Shown here piece by piece: positions 33,650 through 43,537 of a stretch of 64,000 nt of DNA. The position numbers and the translations under genes were made by a program. The stretch covers positions 124,001 through 188,000 of the forward strand of contig NZ_JTDV01000010.1 of assembly GCF_000943555.1 (NCBI RefSeq). The letters are read 5' to 3'. Each line of letters opens with the position of its first letter. The stretch's first letter is position 1. Below the pieces are notes generated by a model. That model was not told the DNA's origin. It searched no databases and saw only the letters and a program-made list of their open reading frames with translations. Source of the DNA: Neotamlana nanhaiensis. GTDB taxonomy: Bacteria > Bacteroidota > Bacteroidia > Flavobacteriales > Flavobacteriaceae.

Positions 33650-33670
33650 TAATCCAATTGGAAAAAGCAT

Positions 33671-34129
33671 CTAACTCCTAGGCTTACTAAGTTGCCTATC
33701 GTACATAATTATACTACCTGCAACGGCTACATTTAGGCTTAATTCTGATTTGAACTTTACTAAAAAATGAGATTTCTCGATAGCTTCATTGGTCAATCCG
33801 TGGTCTTCGGCCCCAAGTAAATATACACAACGCCTTGGGTGATGAAATGGTTCTAAATCCTTGGCCTTATCATCGAGTTCTACTCCAACAATTCGAGCGC
33901 CTTTAGGTAGATTATTAAAAAACTCTTGAAACGTTTCATAATGAAAATATGGCATAGATTTTACCGCATTATGGGTATCACAAGCTTGTTTTGCATACCT
34001 ATTACCAATTGTAAAAATGAAACTCGCCCCCATGTTTTGTGCCGACCTCCATAACACACCTAAGTTCTCTGGTGTTTTGCCGTTTAAAATACCAATTCCA
34101 AAATACTCGTTTATAAAGTTGTTGTTCAT
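33671..34129 (-). CDS. TrmH/SpoU-family RNA 2'-O-methyltransferase
   Basis: A 152-residue SPOUT methyltransferase consisting of the catalytic domain only. The three family motifs are visible: PENLGVLWRSAQNMGASF (motif 1), YLLGAEDHGL (motif 2) and ELSLNVAVAGSIIMYDR (motif 3), which build the knotted S-adenosylmethionine site. The size and lack of an extra RNA-binding domain resemble TrmL. The RNA target (tRNA wobble ribose or rRNA) cannot be decided. It lies just downstream of an initiator tRNA gene with a terminator between. Confidence 0.87.
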   Translation of the reverse strand: MNNNFINEYFGIGILNGKTPENLGVLWRSAQNMGASFIFTIGNRYAKQACDTHNAVKSMPYFHYETFQEFFNNLPKGARIVGVELDDKAKDLEPFHHPRRCVYLLGAEDHGLTNEAIEKSHFLVKFKSELSLNVAVAGSIIMYDRQLSKPRS

Positions 34130-34158
34130 GGTTGTAAAAGTAATCTATAATTAAAAAT

Positions 34159-34188
34159 AAAAAAAGCTCCACATTTCTGTGAAGCTTT
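34159..34188 (-). terminator. Terminator after tRNA-Met
   Basis: AGCTcCACA-TTTC-TGTGaAGCT forms a stem with one mismatch, followed on the minus strand by a T-run. It lies directly 3' of the tRNA gene. Confidence 0.8.
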
Positions 34189-34195
34189 CTCTTAG

Positions 34196-34268
<73 letters not shown>

Positions 34269-34396
34269 ATATAGGAGTGCAAATATACAACCAATTTTAT
34301 ATTTTACAAGACAATTTATAAAAAATATTAAACCTTAATTTTAACAGACTAAAAACAAGACACTTAAACAAAAAAAAAAAAAAAACGAAGACCATA

Positions 34397-34435
34397 AAAA
34401 AACCATCGAAAAACAAATGGTTTTTCGATGGTTTT
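34397..34435 (-). terminator. Terminator after the LRR gene
   Basis: AAACCATCGAAAAAC-AAATG-GTTTTTCGATGGTTT forms a stem of about 15 pairs with A/T runs on both sides, 22 bases past the minus-strand stop at 34458. A run of 16 A lies just beyond it at 34370-34385. Confidence 0.85.
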
Positions 34436-34457
34436 AAGCTATTACTAATGTTTATAA

Positions 34458-35282
34458 TTATTCTTTTTCAATATCCATAATGGCTGTAGAGTTTTGCATT
34501 TCTAAAGCACCTAATACTGGAGGATTTTTTCCAGAAATACTTACATACTCTTCATTTAAATTATTATCGCTAACCATTACCGTATTTAAGTTTTTAAGGT
34601 TCATAAACTCAATTGGTAAATCGCCTGTAAACTGGTTGGTTGATAATAACAACTCTTCTAAATTTTGTAGTTGTGCAATCTCGGTTGGAATTTCACCATA
34701 CATTTGGTTATCCATTAAACTTAACTTTTCTAATTTAGTTAAAGCAGAAATTTCTCTTGGTATTTCACCTGAAATAAAATTACTTCCTAACAATAGCTCT
34801 TTTAAATTATCAAGATCCATTAAAGAAACTGGAATTTCTCCGGTTAACTGATTGCTATATAACTTTAATGATTCTAAGTTTTTTAAGCTTCCTAATTCTG
34901 AGGGAATATCGCCTTCAAACCTATTCATGAATAACTCTAAAGCTGTTAAATCTTTTAAATTTTGTAGCGATGTTGGGATATTTCCTGAAATCTTATTAAA
35001 ACCAAAATTAATTTTTCTAAGATTAACTAAGCTTCCAATAGCATGAGGCAATTCACCTTCTAAATTATTAAACTGTAAATTTAACTCTACAACTTTATTG
35101 TTTTCAACCGTAACACCATACCAATCGTTTACCGAGGCGTTTAAATCCCAAGTTACATTCCACGCCGTGCCATTTGTAGCATTATAAAGCGCAATTAAAG
35201 CATCTTTCTCTGAAGTTGAAATATTTGCAAACGAATAAAACGTAGAAAAAATAAAGGCTAAGGTTAAGTGTAAAGTTTTCAT
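34458..35282 (-). CDS. Secreted leucine-rich repeat protein (plant-type LRR)
   Basis: A 274-residue exported protein with a signal peptide ending near SFANIS (about residue 19). An N-terminal cap (EKDALIALYNATNG, W-rich) is followed by seven or so 23-24-residue repeats of the plant-specific type LxxLxLxxNxxxGxIPxxLxxL (for example NLESLKLYSNQLTGEIP). The plant-like cap and GxIP pattern are also found in other marine Bacteroidota. No sorting tail of the type IX system is seen at the C-terminus, so it may remain periplasmic or be released. It is a single-gene unit. Function unknown; LRRs bind proteins. Confidence 0.85.
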   Translation of the reverse strand: MKTLHLTLAFIFSTFYSFANISTSEKDALIALYNATNGTAWNVTWDLNASVNDWYGVTVENNKVVELNLQFNNLEGELPHAIGSLVNLRKINFGFNKISGNIPTSLQNLKDLTALELFMNRFEGDIPSELGSLKNLESLKLYSNQLTGEIPVSLMDLDNLKELLLGSNFISGEIPREISALTKLEKLSLMDNQMYGEIPTEIAQLQNLEELLLSTNQFTGDLPIEFMNLKNLNTVMVSDNNLNEEYVSISGKNPPVLGALEMQNSTAIMDIEKE

Positions 35283-35437
35283 AGTTGTTAGATTTGGATT
35301 AACACACCACGAAGATAAAGGAGAAATCGATTACAGGTTATTTTATTCGACCAACTACGACAAATTTTAACATTTAACAGTAGTTAAAATGCGTTTTTAA
35401 TCGATTAAGTGTAATTTCGAACAGATTTTGTCTTCAA

Positions 35438-36763
35438 TTAAAAGGATATATTCAAAATTTCGCCACTTATTTTAAGTAGCTCTAATTCAGCAATTTTAGC
35501 AGCATATTTCGCTTGATTTCGAGTTAATTCGGCATTAAGTAGATTTATTTGTGCTTGCCTAAATTCTATAGAGTTTAACTGACCGAGTTTAAATTTCTCC
35601 TCGGTTCTATCGAAATTATTTTGCGAAGTTTTAATATTGGCTTCTTGTAATTTGAAGATATTAAGTTTGTTTTGGTAATCGTCCCAAGCATTGTTAAAAT
35701 CGCGCTCTAAGGTTACTAAATATTCTTCTTTTTGAATGTTCTGGGTTTCTAAATTGAGTTTTGCATTTTTAACTCTAGTAATGGTAGTACCACCGTCGAA
35801 TAAATTCCATGTTAAACTCACACCGCCTGAAACACCCGTACTTGTATTTTGCAAAGCAAAGGCTAATGGACTGTTATTACTGGTTTCATTCCAACCATAA
35901 CTACCGGTTAAACCAATAATTGGCAAATATGCAGATTTTTCCAATTTTACAATTAAACTGTTTATTTCAATATTTTTATTGATTTGCATCAAACTCGCAT
36001 TGTACTGTTTTGCTCTATCAAACAAAGTCGCTTTATCAATAAGTTCATTAAAATCAATTGTTGTATCAACATTAAAATCATCTGTTAAACTATTACCTAA
36101 CACTAAGTTTAAATCGCGCTTAAAGTTTTGTAGCTGTTGTTTTGAATTCATTAAGTTGATGCTGTCGTTATTAACATCAACTTCAGCATTTAAAACACCT
36201 AACTTAGTATCTTGACCATAATCGAATTGGTATTGCGCACGCACCAAACGCTCCTTTGAAATCTCTAAAGTTTGCAAAATCGCTTGTGTATTTTCATTAA
36301 GCTCGGCAACACTATAGTACACAGTAAACAATTGTAAAACAGTATTTTCGATGGTTTCTCGGGCTTGCAACTCGGTTAATTGTTGTGTTTCTTTTAGCTG
36401 TTTATAATTATACTCGCGACCTAAACCATCAAATAAGGTATAATTTAAATTTATTGAAGCGTTATAGTTTCTAGTTTCTGCACCATTAGCTACGCGCGTT
36501 TCTCCATTCGCTAATTGCCCTTCAGAGTTTTGTTTATTAATTGATGCTCCAGCATTTCCGGTAACTGTTGGTAAGTAGCCCGAATTTAAAATACTGGTAT
36601 TATTTTTTGCGACTTCAACTGTGTTATTTGCTATTTTAATACCGTAATTATGCTCTAAAGCTAAACTTACCGCCTGATCTGGCGAAAGGACTTCCTGTGC
36701 TACAAGACTTTGCAACCCTAATCCTACGCTAATTAGAAATAGTTTAATCTTCATGGATTTCAT
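35438..36763 (-). CDS. TolC-family outer-membrane efflux protein
   Basis: A 441-residue outer-membrane channel of the TolC family with a signal peptide ending near LVAQ (residue 22). The long helical stretches rich in Gln/Asn/Leu and the two repeated halves are typical, including LEHNYGIKIANNTVEVAKNN and the end LNAELTRNQAKYAAKIAELELLKISG. It is the last gene of a tripartite RND pump operon and its start overlaps the end of the pump gene by 20 bases. An alternative start is the ATG three codons later. Confidence 0.93.
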   Translation of the reverse strand: MKSMKIKLFLISVGLGLQSLVAQEVLSPDQAVSLALEHNYGIKIANNTVEVAKNNTSILNSGYLPTVTGNAGASINKQNSEGQLANGETRVANGAETRNYNASINLNYTLFDGLGREYNYKQLKETQQLTELQARETIENTVLQLFTVYYSVAELNENTQAILQTLEISKERLVRAQYQFDYGQDTKLGVLNAEVDVNNDSINLMNSKQQLQNFKRDLNLVLGNSLTDDFNVDTTIDFNELIDKATLFDRAKQYNASLMQINKNIEINSLIVKLEKSAYLPIIGLTGSYGWNETSNNSPLAFALQNTSTGVSGGVSLTWNLFDGGTTITRVKNAKLNLETQNIQKEEYLVTLERDFNNAWDDYQNKLNIFKLQEANIKTSQNNFDRTEEKFKLGQLNSIEFRQAQINLLNAELTRNQAKYAAKIAELELLKISGEILNISF

Positions 36764-39700
36764 TTTGTTCTTTAATCGCGCGTTCTACTTCTTCTCTTGT
36801 TACGTCGTTACCTGTTGCTAGCCATTTACTACCCTGTTTTATGCTATTACTAAACGATAAAAATAATGGCAATACTAATAAGGTTAATACCGTTGCATAG
36901 GCAATACCAAACGAAATTGAAATAGCCATGGGTTTTAAAAATTGTGCTTGCCTACTTTTTTCTAATAATAACGGTGCTAAACCAGCAATTGTAGTTAACG
37001 AGGTTAAGAAAATGGCTCGGAAACGCGATTTTCCTGCTTCCGATAGTGCTTCCTCAAAACGCATACCTTCCTTTAAATTGCTATTAAACTTACCTATTAA
37101 CACCAACCCATCGTTTACCATAATACCTATTAAAGCTATTATCCCTAACAGAGATAAAATATTTACAGGAAAACCTAAAATGTAGTGCCCCCAAGATACT
37201 GCGGTTAAACTAAACGGAATTAACAATAACAGAAGTAATGGCTGCGAATAACTTCTAAATGTAAACGCAATAGTAATGTATATGAGAAGTAAAATGATTG
37301 GACCTGCAACACGTAATGAACCGACCAATTTTCCAGCCTCACGATTTTGACCTTCGAACGATGCGTTAATGGTTGGATATTTTGATTGTAACTTCGGAAT
37401 GAAATTAGATCGGATATCATCTAAAATATCGGTTGCACTGGTACTCGGGTTTTTTAAATCGGCATAAACCTGAATTTCACGCATCCCTTCCAAGTGATTA
37501 ATAGCCACTTCCCCACGTTCAATGCTATAGTTGGCAATATCTTTTAAAGTAACACGCTCGCCGGTTGGTGTTACAATGCGCATTTCATCTAAATCGTTAA
37601 TAGAACTTCGGTTATTTCTATCATAACGCACCCAAACTCTAATTTCATCTTGTCCACGCTGAAAACGTTGTGCTTGATTTCCAAAAAATCCTGAACGGAC
37701 TTGCGCCATAACCGTTCGTAAATCTAATCCTAACAAATAGGCACTTTCCTTAAGTTCTAACCGAATTTCTTTAATGCCCGCAGGATCGTTATCACCTATA
37801 TCTTTAAGTAACGGATTGGTTTTTAAATAATTTTTGAGTTCATTTTTGGCGGCCTTTAATTCACCAATTGTATTACTTAATAACGACACTGAAACCGGAT
37901 TACCTCCAAAATTTCCACCAGAACCATAAATTAAACGTTCGGTGCCAATTACTGGCCCAACTAATTCTTCCAACCTATTGGTTACTAAAAACGATTGAAT
38001 TTCATCGGGGCGTTCTTCACCTGGCAATAAATTAATACGTAATGTCGCACTAGAACTACTACTGAAGGTTACTATGGTATTTTCAAAAAGTTGTTTATCA
38101 GTATCTTTTAAATATTTTTCGGTAAGCTCCTTATTAACGATAAACGATTTTTCTTCAATCATAGAAATGATAGAATCTGTAATTTTTTCGTTAGTTCCTG
38201 TCGGCATCACCAGTTCTACACTTACCGCATCACTAGCTATACGAGGAAACAAGGTTACGCCAATAACACTTCCGCCAAGGGCGCCAATGGTTAAAATTAA
38301 CAGTGCTAAAAATATACCAAGAGATAATAATTTAAAATTAAGCACAAAATCTAAAGCTGGGGCATACAATTTATCTCTTAGGTAAGTCATTATTTTATCG
38401 CCCACCTTATTAATATTACTCATAACAGAGAAAAACTGCTTTATTTTAGACGGATTTTCATCAACCACAGTTTTCCTTAAGGCTTTTGAATGTGCTAAAT
38501 GCGCAGGTAAAATTATTAAAGCTTCTACTAACGACACAACTAAAGTGAGTATAACCACAACGGATACCTCGCTAAAAAACTCACCAATTCTACTATCTAA
38601 AAAGAAGAATAGCGAAAAGGCTAAAAGCGTTGTTATAATTGCTGAAACTACAGGCGGAATAACTTCCAAAGTACCATCAATAGCTGCTTGAACTGGTTTT
38701 TTACCTTTTTCGTAATGCTGATAGATGTTTTCGGCAATTACAATACCATCATCTACCAAAATTCCTATTACAATTATCATCCCGAACAGCGATAACACGT
38801 TTATTGTAACATCGAACTGAGAAGCAAAAATAAACATCCCTAAAAACGAAATTGGCAACCCAAAAGCCACCCAAAGTGCTAATCGGGTATTTAAAAACAA
38901 TGATAAAAAAATAAGCACCAAAAGTACACCTTGCCCCGCATTAGTAAGTAACAACAAGGTTCGCTGTTTTAACGGAATGGAACGATCGCTTACTACATTA
39001 ATTTTAACATTATCGTATTTTTGATTGTAACCTTCAATGTACTCGTTTACCTTTCCTGCCGACGAAATTAAATCTTCATTATTAGTACTTGTTATGGAAA
39101 CATTTACTGCTAAATCTTGGTTGAAATAAGTCGCATTTGGTGTTTCTGAAAATCTATCGCGAATTACAGCAACATCTTTTAATCGCACAACTTTACCATC
39201 GTTTGATGCTTTTACAATAATATTTGAAAATTCTCTACCGTAATATTGTTTGTTATTGGCTCTAATGAGGTACTCTTCGGCTTCGGTTTTTACATTTCCA
39301 CCGGTTACTAAAATATTGGCATTATTTACAGCTTGCGCTACTTCGGTAAACGTAATATTGTAAGCTAATAATTGCGTTTCGTTAACGGCGATTTCAATTT
39401 CTTCTTCTGGAAAACCAGAGATTTCAATTTGCGAAATACCATCAATAGCACGTAAATCGGTTTCAACTTGTCTTGCCAATTGTTTTAATGTGGCTAACGG
39501 AATGTTTTTTCCGCTTAAAGCGAAAGAAATCGTTTCTCTAACCGCTTCTTGTTTCGATACCACAAGTGGTTCCATACCTGTTGGAAAGGAAGGCACGCGA
39601 TCTACTGCATTTTTAACCTCAAGTAACATGAAGTCTAAACTTTCGCCTTTTTCAATTTCAACTGTAATTGTTCCACTATTTTCTTTGGAAACCGAAGTTA

Positions 39701-39941
39701 CACGATCGACACCTTTTAAACCTTTTAAATTATCTTCAATTTGAAGCACAATACCTTCCTCAATCTCAAGTGGCGCTGCACCAGGATAAGTAATTGCAAT
39801 ATTGATTATTCTAGATTCTGAAAGTGGAAAAAACGACGATTTTAATGATAGCGCTCCAATGATTCCGAAGACAAAAAACGCTAGAATAAACACATTTACC
39901 GCAACATGATATCGTATAAAATATTCAATTATTTTTCTCAT
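36744..39941 (-). CDS. RND-family inner-membrane efflux transporter
   Basis: A 1065-residue resistance-nodulation-division pump of the AcrB superfamily. There is one transmembrane helix at the start, a large periplasmic domain, a hydrophobic block from about residue 335 containing IIVIGILVDDGIVIAENIYQHYEKG (the proton-relay acidic pair in TM4), a second periplasmic domain, and a second hydrophobic block with ALIGIMVNDGLVL. The double GxxVDD/VND pattern favours a drug or organic-compound type over heavy metals, but the substrate cannot be told. It sits between its adaptor and its TolC partner in one operon. Confidence 0.95.
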   Translation of the reverse strand: MRKIIEYFIRYHVAVNVFILAFFVFGIIGALSLKSSFFPLSESRIINIAITYPGAAPLEIEEGIVLQIEDNLKGLKGVDRVTSVSKENSGTITVEIEKGESLDFMLLEVKNAVDRVPSFPTGMEPLVVSKQEAVRETISFALSGKNIPLATLKQLARQVETDLRAIDGISQIEISGFPEEEIEIAVNETQLLAYNITFTEVAQAVNNANILVTGGNVKTEAEEYLIRANNKQYYGREFSNIIVKASNDGKVVRLKDVAVIRDRFSETPNATYFNQDLAVNVSITSTNNEDLISSAGKVNEYIEGYNQKYDNVKINVVSDRSIPLKQRTLLLLTNAGQGVLLVLIFLSLFLNTRLALWVAFGLPISFLGMFIFASQFDVTINVLSLFGMIIVIGILVDDGIVIAENIYQHYEKGKKPVQAAIDGTLEVIPPVVSAIITTLLAFSLFFFLDSRIGEFFSEVSVVVILTLVVSLVEALIILPAHLAHSKALRKTVVDENPSKIKQFFSVMSNINKVGDKIMTYLRDKLYAPALDFVLNFKLLSLGIFLALLILTIGALGGSVIGVTLFPRIASDAVSVELVMPTGTNEKITDSIISMIEEKSFIVNKELTEKYLKDTDKQLFENTIVTFSSSSSATLRINLLPGEERPDEIQSFLVTNRLEELVGPVIGTERLIYGSGGNFGGNPVSVSLLSNTIGELKAAKNELKNYLKTNPLLKDIGDNDPAGIKEIRLELKESAYLLGLDLRTVMAQVRSGFFGNQAQRFQRGQDEIRVWVRYDRNNRSSINDLDEMRIVTPTGERVTLKDIANYSIERGEVAINHLEGMREIQVYADLKNPSTSATDILDDIRSNFIPKLQSKYPTINASFEGQNREAGKLVGSLRVAGPIILLLIYITIAFTFRSYSQPLLLLLLIPFSLTAVSWGHYILGFPVNILSLLGIIALIGIMVNDGLVLIGKFNSNLKEGMRFEEALSEAGKSRFRAIFLTSLTTIAGLAPLLLEKSRQAQFLKPMAISISFGIAYATVLTLLVLPLFLSFSNSIKQGSKWLATGNDVTREEVERAIKEQNEIHED

Positions 39942-39955
39942 TATTGGGAAGGTGT

Positions 39956-41068
39956 TTAACTATTATCGGCAGCCTTAACCTGCATACCTACATAGGCACC
40001 TGGAACTGGCTTTTTAAGTATAATAGTGCCGTTTGGTACATTTTTTAAAACCACTTTTGCATCGGAGAAATACACCGGCTTTACATCAACAACATCTAAA
40101 ATATCGTCTTTTACAATAAAAATTTGATTACTTTCTAAGAGTAAATTTCTATCAATTTCAATGGCATTTGGTTCTTCCTTAGCATCCAAATTGGCTTCCA
40201 AATACATGCCTTCTTTAAGGCTATCGTCTTTTACTTCAATATATGCGGTAATGGTTTGCGTGGTTGCATCAATGCTTCCGTTAACACGGGATACCTTTCC
40301 TTTAAAAGTTTCGGTATGGTCTAAATTGTTTAACTGTACTGCTTCTCCAACTTCGAGCAAGGTGGCGTAGGTTTTACTAATGGCAACTTCCATTTCGTAA
40401 ACCGACGGATTAATAAACTCGCCTAGTTTTTGTCCGCTTCTAATTAACGACCCTTCGGTTACCAAAGCTTCGGTTAAAATTCCTGAAAACGGCGCGGTTA
40501 TATTGTATTTTGAAAGGCGTTGCTCTAAATTTTTAACGTTGTAGTAACTCGATACAATGCCACGACCAGTAATGAAATAGTTTTCCTTATCGGAAGACAT
40601 CTCGGGAAGTTTGGGTGTTGTTTTACTTAAATCGAAACCGCTTAAATAAGTTTGCCATTTGCTAAACACATCAGGGAAATCTAAACGTAAATCGGGCATT
40701 ATAGCTGCAATACTATTGTATAAATTACTTTTTGCAGCTTGCACGCTGGCGTAGTATTCTGAAGCATCAATACGAATTAAAGCTTCGCCTCTATTGTATT
40801 TTTGCCCGGGCTTAAACAGTTTATTCCCCGATTTGAAAATACCTTGAACTTCGGAATATAGTTCAACGCGTTGCTTTGCCATTAAATTACCATTTGCAGG
40901 CACCACAATTTTTACTGTGGTATTCTTAACGGTATCGGTTAGAACAGTTTTTACAACCTTTTCCTGTACAGGTTTGGGCTTGTTTTTACTATCAATAATT
41001 TTTTTTGCTCCATAGATTGAAGCAGCAATTAATAAAATACCTAATCCGGCAAGTATTAACTTTCGCAT
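39956..41068 (-). CDS. Membrane fusion (adaptor) protein of the RND pump
   Basis: A 370-residue HlyD/AcrA-type periplasmic adaptor with an N-terminal hydrophobic anchor (residues 4-22). Lipoyl-like halves flank a coiled region: VELYSEVQGIFKSGNKLFKPGQKYNRGEALIRID and later ITAPFSGILTEALVTEGSLIRSGQKLGEF. It is the first gene of the operon adaptor-pump-TolC and lies 14 bases before the pump start. Confidence 0.93.
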   Translation of the reverse strand: MRKLILAGLGILLIAASIYGAKKIIDSKNKPKPVQEKVVKTVLTDTVKNTTVKIVVPANGNLMAKQRVELYSEVQGIFKSGNKLFKPGQKYNRGEALIRIDASEYYASVQAAKSNLYNSIAAIMPDLRLDFPDVFSKWQTYLSGFDLSKTTPKLPEMSSDKENYFITGRGIVSSYYNVKNLEQRLSKYNITAPFSGILTEALVTEGSLIRSGQKLGEFINPSVYEMEVAISKTYATLLEVGEAVQLNNLDHTETFKGKVSRVNGSIDATTQTITAYIEVKDDSLKEGMYLEANLDAKEEPNAIEIDRNLLLESNQIFIVKDDILDVVDVKPVYFSDAKVVLKNVPNGTIILKKPVPGAYVGMQVKAADNS

Positions 41069-41145
41069 GAGTTGATTGTTTGAGCGTGTGTGGCTACAAA
41101 GCTACCGTAATCGCCAAACTATAACTCTTAAAAAAAACTTAAAAC

Positions 41146-43056
41146 TTAGCTTTCTAAATCTTCTATCTCAAATTGAATAGCTTCCCATTTTTCCATATTA
41201 GACTGTAAACTGGTTTTTAATTTTTGGTAGTCGTCAAAAAAATTAGGGTTCGATGTAACTTCATCGTAGTTAATTTCAAGCTCTAAATCGATCGCCTTAA
41301 TTTTACGTTCTAAATCGCTAATTTCTGCTTCAACATTACTTAATTTGTTGTTTAACGATTTTAGCTTTTTCTGCTCTTCGTAGCTTCGGCTTTTCTTTTC
41401 TTTAGGTGTATCTTTTACAACTGTACGCTTTTCAACCTCTCGTAAGTTTTCAACATTACGCTGTTCTAAATAAAAATCGATATCGCCTAAATATTCTTTT
41501 AGTTTATGATCTTTAAACTCATAAACTTTATTGGTTAAACCTTGAAGAAAATCACGGTCGTGCGATACTAAAATTAAAGTACCTTCAAAACGTTTTAAAG
41601 CTTCTTTTAATACGTTTTTAGATTTTATATCGAGATGGTTTGTAGGCTCATCCATGATAAGCACATTAAAAGGTTGCAACATTAATTTTGCTAATGCTAA
41701 ACGGTTACGTTCGCCACCAGATAGTACTCGCACGTATTTTTCAACCTCTTCACCTCTAAATAAAAACGAACCTAAAATATCGCGTACTTTACTACGATTA
41801 GTTTCGTTGGCGGCATCAATCATAATATCTAAAACGGTTTTATTACCATCTAAATATTCGGCTTGGTTTTGGGCGAAATACCCAATTTGCACATTATGAC
41901 CTAATTTTAAATGGCCGTTATGCTTTAACTCGCCAACCATTATTTTTGCTAAAGTTGATTTTCCTTGCCCGTTTTGCCCAACAAAAGCCGTTTTACTATC
42001 GCGTTCTATTAACAAATCAACTTCGCTTAAAACCTTTTTATCACCATAGTTTTTCGAAACTGCTTCGGCTTCTACAACCACTTTTCCAGGTGTTATTGAA
42101 ACTGGAAAGTTGAGCGTCATTACGCTGTTGTCGTCTTCATCAACCTCAATACGTTCAATTTTATCGAGCTTTTTTATTAACGATTGCGCCATGGTTGCTT
42201 TTGATGCTTTTGCACGGAACTTCTCGATTAATTTTTCGGTTTGCTCAATTTGCTTTTGCTGATTTTTTTGCGATGCCAACTGCTGCTCGCGAAGCTCTTT
42301 ACGCAGCACCAAATATTGCGAATACGGTTTTGGGTAATCGTAAATTTTACCCAACGAAATTTCGATGCTTCGGTTAGTTACATTATCTAAAAACATTTTA
42401 TCGTGCGATACAATAACTACGGCACCGCTATAATTTCTTAAAAATCCTTCTAACCAAATAATCGATTCAATATCTAAGTGGTTTGTAGGCTCATCGAGAA
42501 GTAAAATATCGTTGTTTTGTAGTAGTAATTTTGCCAACTCAATGCGCATACGCCATCCACCGGAAAAAGTATCGGTAAGTTTATTAAAATCTTCACGCTG
42601 AAACCCTAACCCTTGTAATATTTTTTCGGTATCGCCTTGATAATTATAACCTCCAGCAATTTCGTATTGGTGTTGTAATTCGTTAATATCAATCATTAAC
42701 TGGTTATAACCCTCACTTTCGTAATCGGTACGTTCGGCCAATTGCGTGTTAACCTCATCCATTTTCGCTTCGAGGTCTTTTATTTCGGTAAACGCTTCGT
42801 ACGATTCCTCAAGCACCGTTCTGCCTAAAATAAAATCGATATCTTGTTTTAAAAACCCAATTTGAAGGTCTTTATCGGCTGCAATTTGCCCAGTATCGGG
42901 CTCTAACTCTTTCGATAAAATTTTAAGCATGGTAGATTTACCTGCACCATTCTTCCCAATAAGCCCAATGCGGTCGCCATTTCCAAGTTTAAATGTTATG
43001 TCTTCAAAAAGGTATTCGCCTTGAAAAGAAATTGATAAATTATGAATGTTCATCAT
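41146..43056 (-). CDS. ABC-F family ATPase (Uup/YheS-like)
   Basis: A 636-residue soluble protein with two ABC ATPase domains and no membrane segment. Walker A GKNGAGKS and GQNGQGKS, signatures FSGGWRMR and LSGGERNR, and Walker B/DEPTNHLD in both halves are clear. The inter-domain linker is the charged helical arm of ABC-F proteins (around residues 250-300), and a C-terminal coiled coil (from about 560) resembles Uup. ABC-F proteins act on the ribosome or on branched DNA. Two adjacent ATGs (43056, 43053) are possible starts. It is divergent from the DUF983 gene. Confidence 0.93.
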   Translation of the reverse strand: MMNIHNLSISFQGEYLFEDITFKLGNGDRIGLIGKNGAGKSTMLKILSKELEPDTGQIAADKDLQIGFLKQDIDFILGRTVLEESYEAFTEIKDLEAKMDEVNTQLAERTDYESEGYNQLMIDINELQHQYEIAGGYNYQGDTEKILQGLGFQREDFNKLTDTFSGGWRMRIELAKLLLQNNDILLLDEPTNHLDIESIIWLEGFLRNYSGAVVIVSHDKMFLDNVTNRSIEISLGKIYDYPKPYSQYLVLRKELREQQLASQKNQQKQIEQTEKLIEKFRAKASKATMAQSLIKKLDKIERIEVDEDDNSVMTLNFPVSITPGKVVVEAEAVSKNYGDKKVLSEVDLLIERDSKTAFVGQNGQGKSTLAKIMVGELKHNGHLKLGHNVQIGYFAQNQAEYLDGNKTVLDIMIDAANETNRSKVRDILGSFLFRGEEVEKYVRVLSGGERNRLALAKLMLQPFNVLIMDEPTNHLDIKSKNVLKEALKRFEGTLILVSHDRDFLQGLTNKVYEFKDHKLKEYLGDIDFYLEQRNVENLREVEKRTVVKDTPKEKKSRSYEEQKKLKSLNNKLSNVEAEISDLERKIKAIDLELEINYDEVTSNPNFFDDYQKLKTSLQSNMEKWEAIQFEIEDLES

Positions 43057-43098
43057 AGAAATGTAACTTTTATTACAGTGGGTTTACTATTAAAAAAG

Positions 43099-43106
43099 TA
43101 ACTTTG
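43099..43106 (+). promoter_or_regulatory. -7 element (TAACTTTG) upstream of the DUF983 gene
   Basis: TAACTTTG at 43099-43106 matches the TAnnTTTG consensus exactly and lies 37 bases before the ATG at 43144. The -33 region is weak. Confidence 0.45.
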
Positions 43107-43143
43107 CGCTACTAATTTTTGATAGCAAAAATACATAAATATT

Positions 43144-43527
43144 ATGTTTAACAAAGGCTCTAAACTATATAGCATTTTTACAGGAAGTTGTCCTAAATGC
43201 CACCACGAATCGATGTATAAAAATAAGAACCCTTATAATTTAGGTGAAGCGTTACAGATGCACGACCATTGCTCGAATTGCAAAACCAAATATAAAATTG
43301 AACCCTCATTTTTTTACGGTTCGATGTATGTAAGTTATGGGGTTGGTATTGCCTTTGCTGTTGCAGCTTTTATTATTTCCTTTTTTGTGTTTAAAGCTAG
43401 TTTAATGGGCGTTTTTATTGCTATTGTTGCAACTTTAATTGTTTTTATGCCTATTATTTTAAGGCTCTCGCGAAATATTTGGATAAACATTTTTATGCAT
43501 TACGATAAAAATTTGGCTAAAAAATAA
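43144..43527 (+). CDS. DUF983 family membrane protein with zinc-ribbon-like N-terminus
   Basis: A 127-residue protein. Two CxxC pairs (CPKC near residue 15 and CSNC near residue 42) form a probable zinc ribbon. Two closely spaced transmembrane helices follow (about residues 60-82 and 86-108), then a short C-terminal tail. This is the DUF983 layout, common in Bacteroidota and alphaproteobacteria and without an established function. It is divergent from the ABC-F gene and convergent with the FAD oxidoreductase; a conserved-looking intergenic element lies after it. Confidence 0.82.
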   Translation: MFNKGSKLYSIFTGSCPKCHHESMYKNKNPYNLGEALQMHDHCSNCKTKYKIEPSFFYGSMYVSYGVGIAFAVAAFIISFFVFKASLMGVFIAIVATLIVFMPIILRLSRNIWINIFMHYDKNLAKK

Positions 43528-43537
43528 TTTGGAGATT

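Noticed and set aside
34370-34385. Run of 16 adenines near the initiator tRNA
   Set aside because: It lies between genes, downstream of a gene end, and has no coding or promoter context, so a phase-variation role is not supported.
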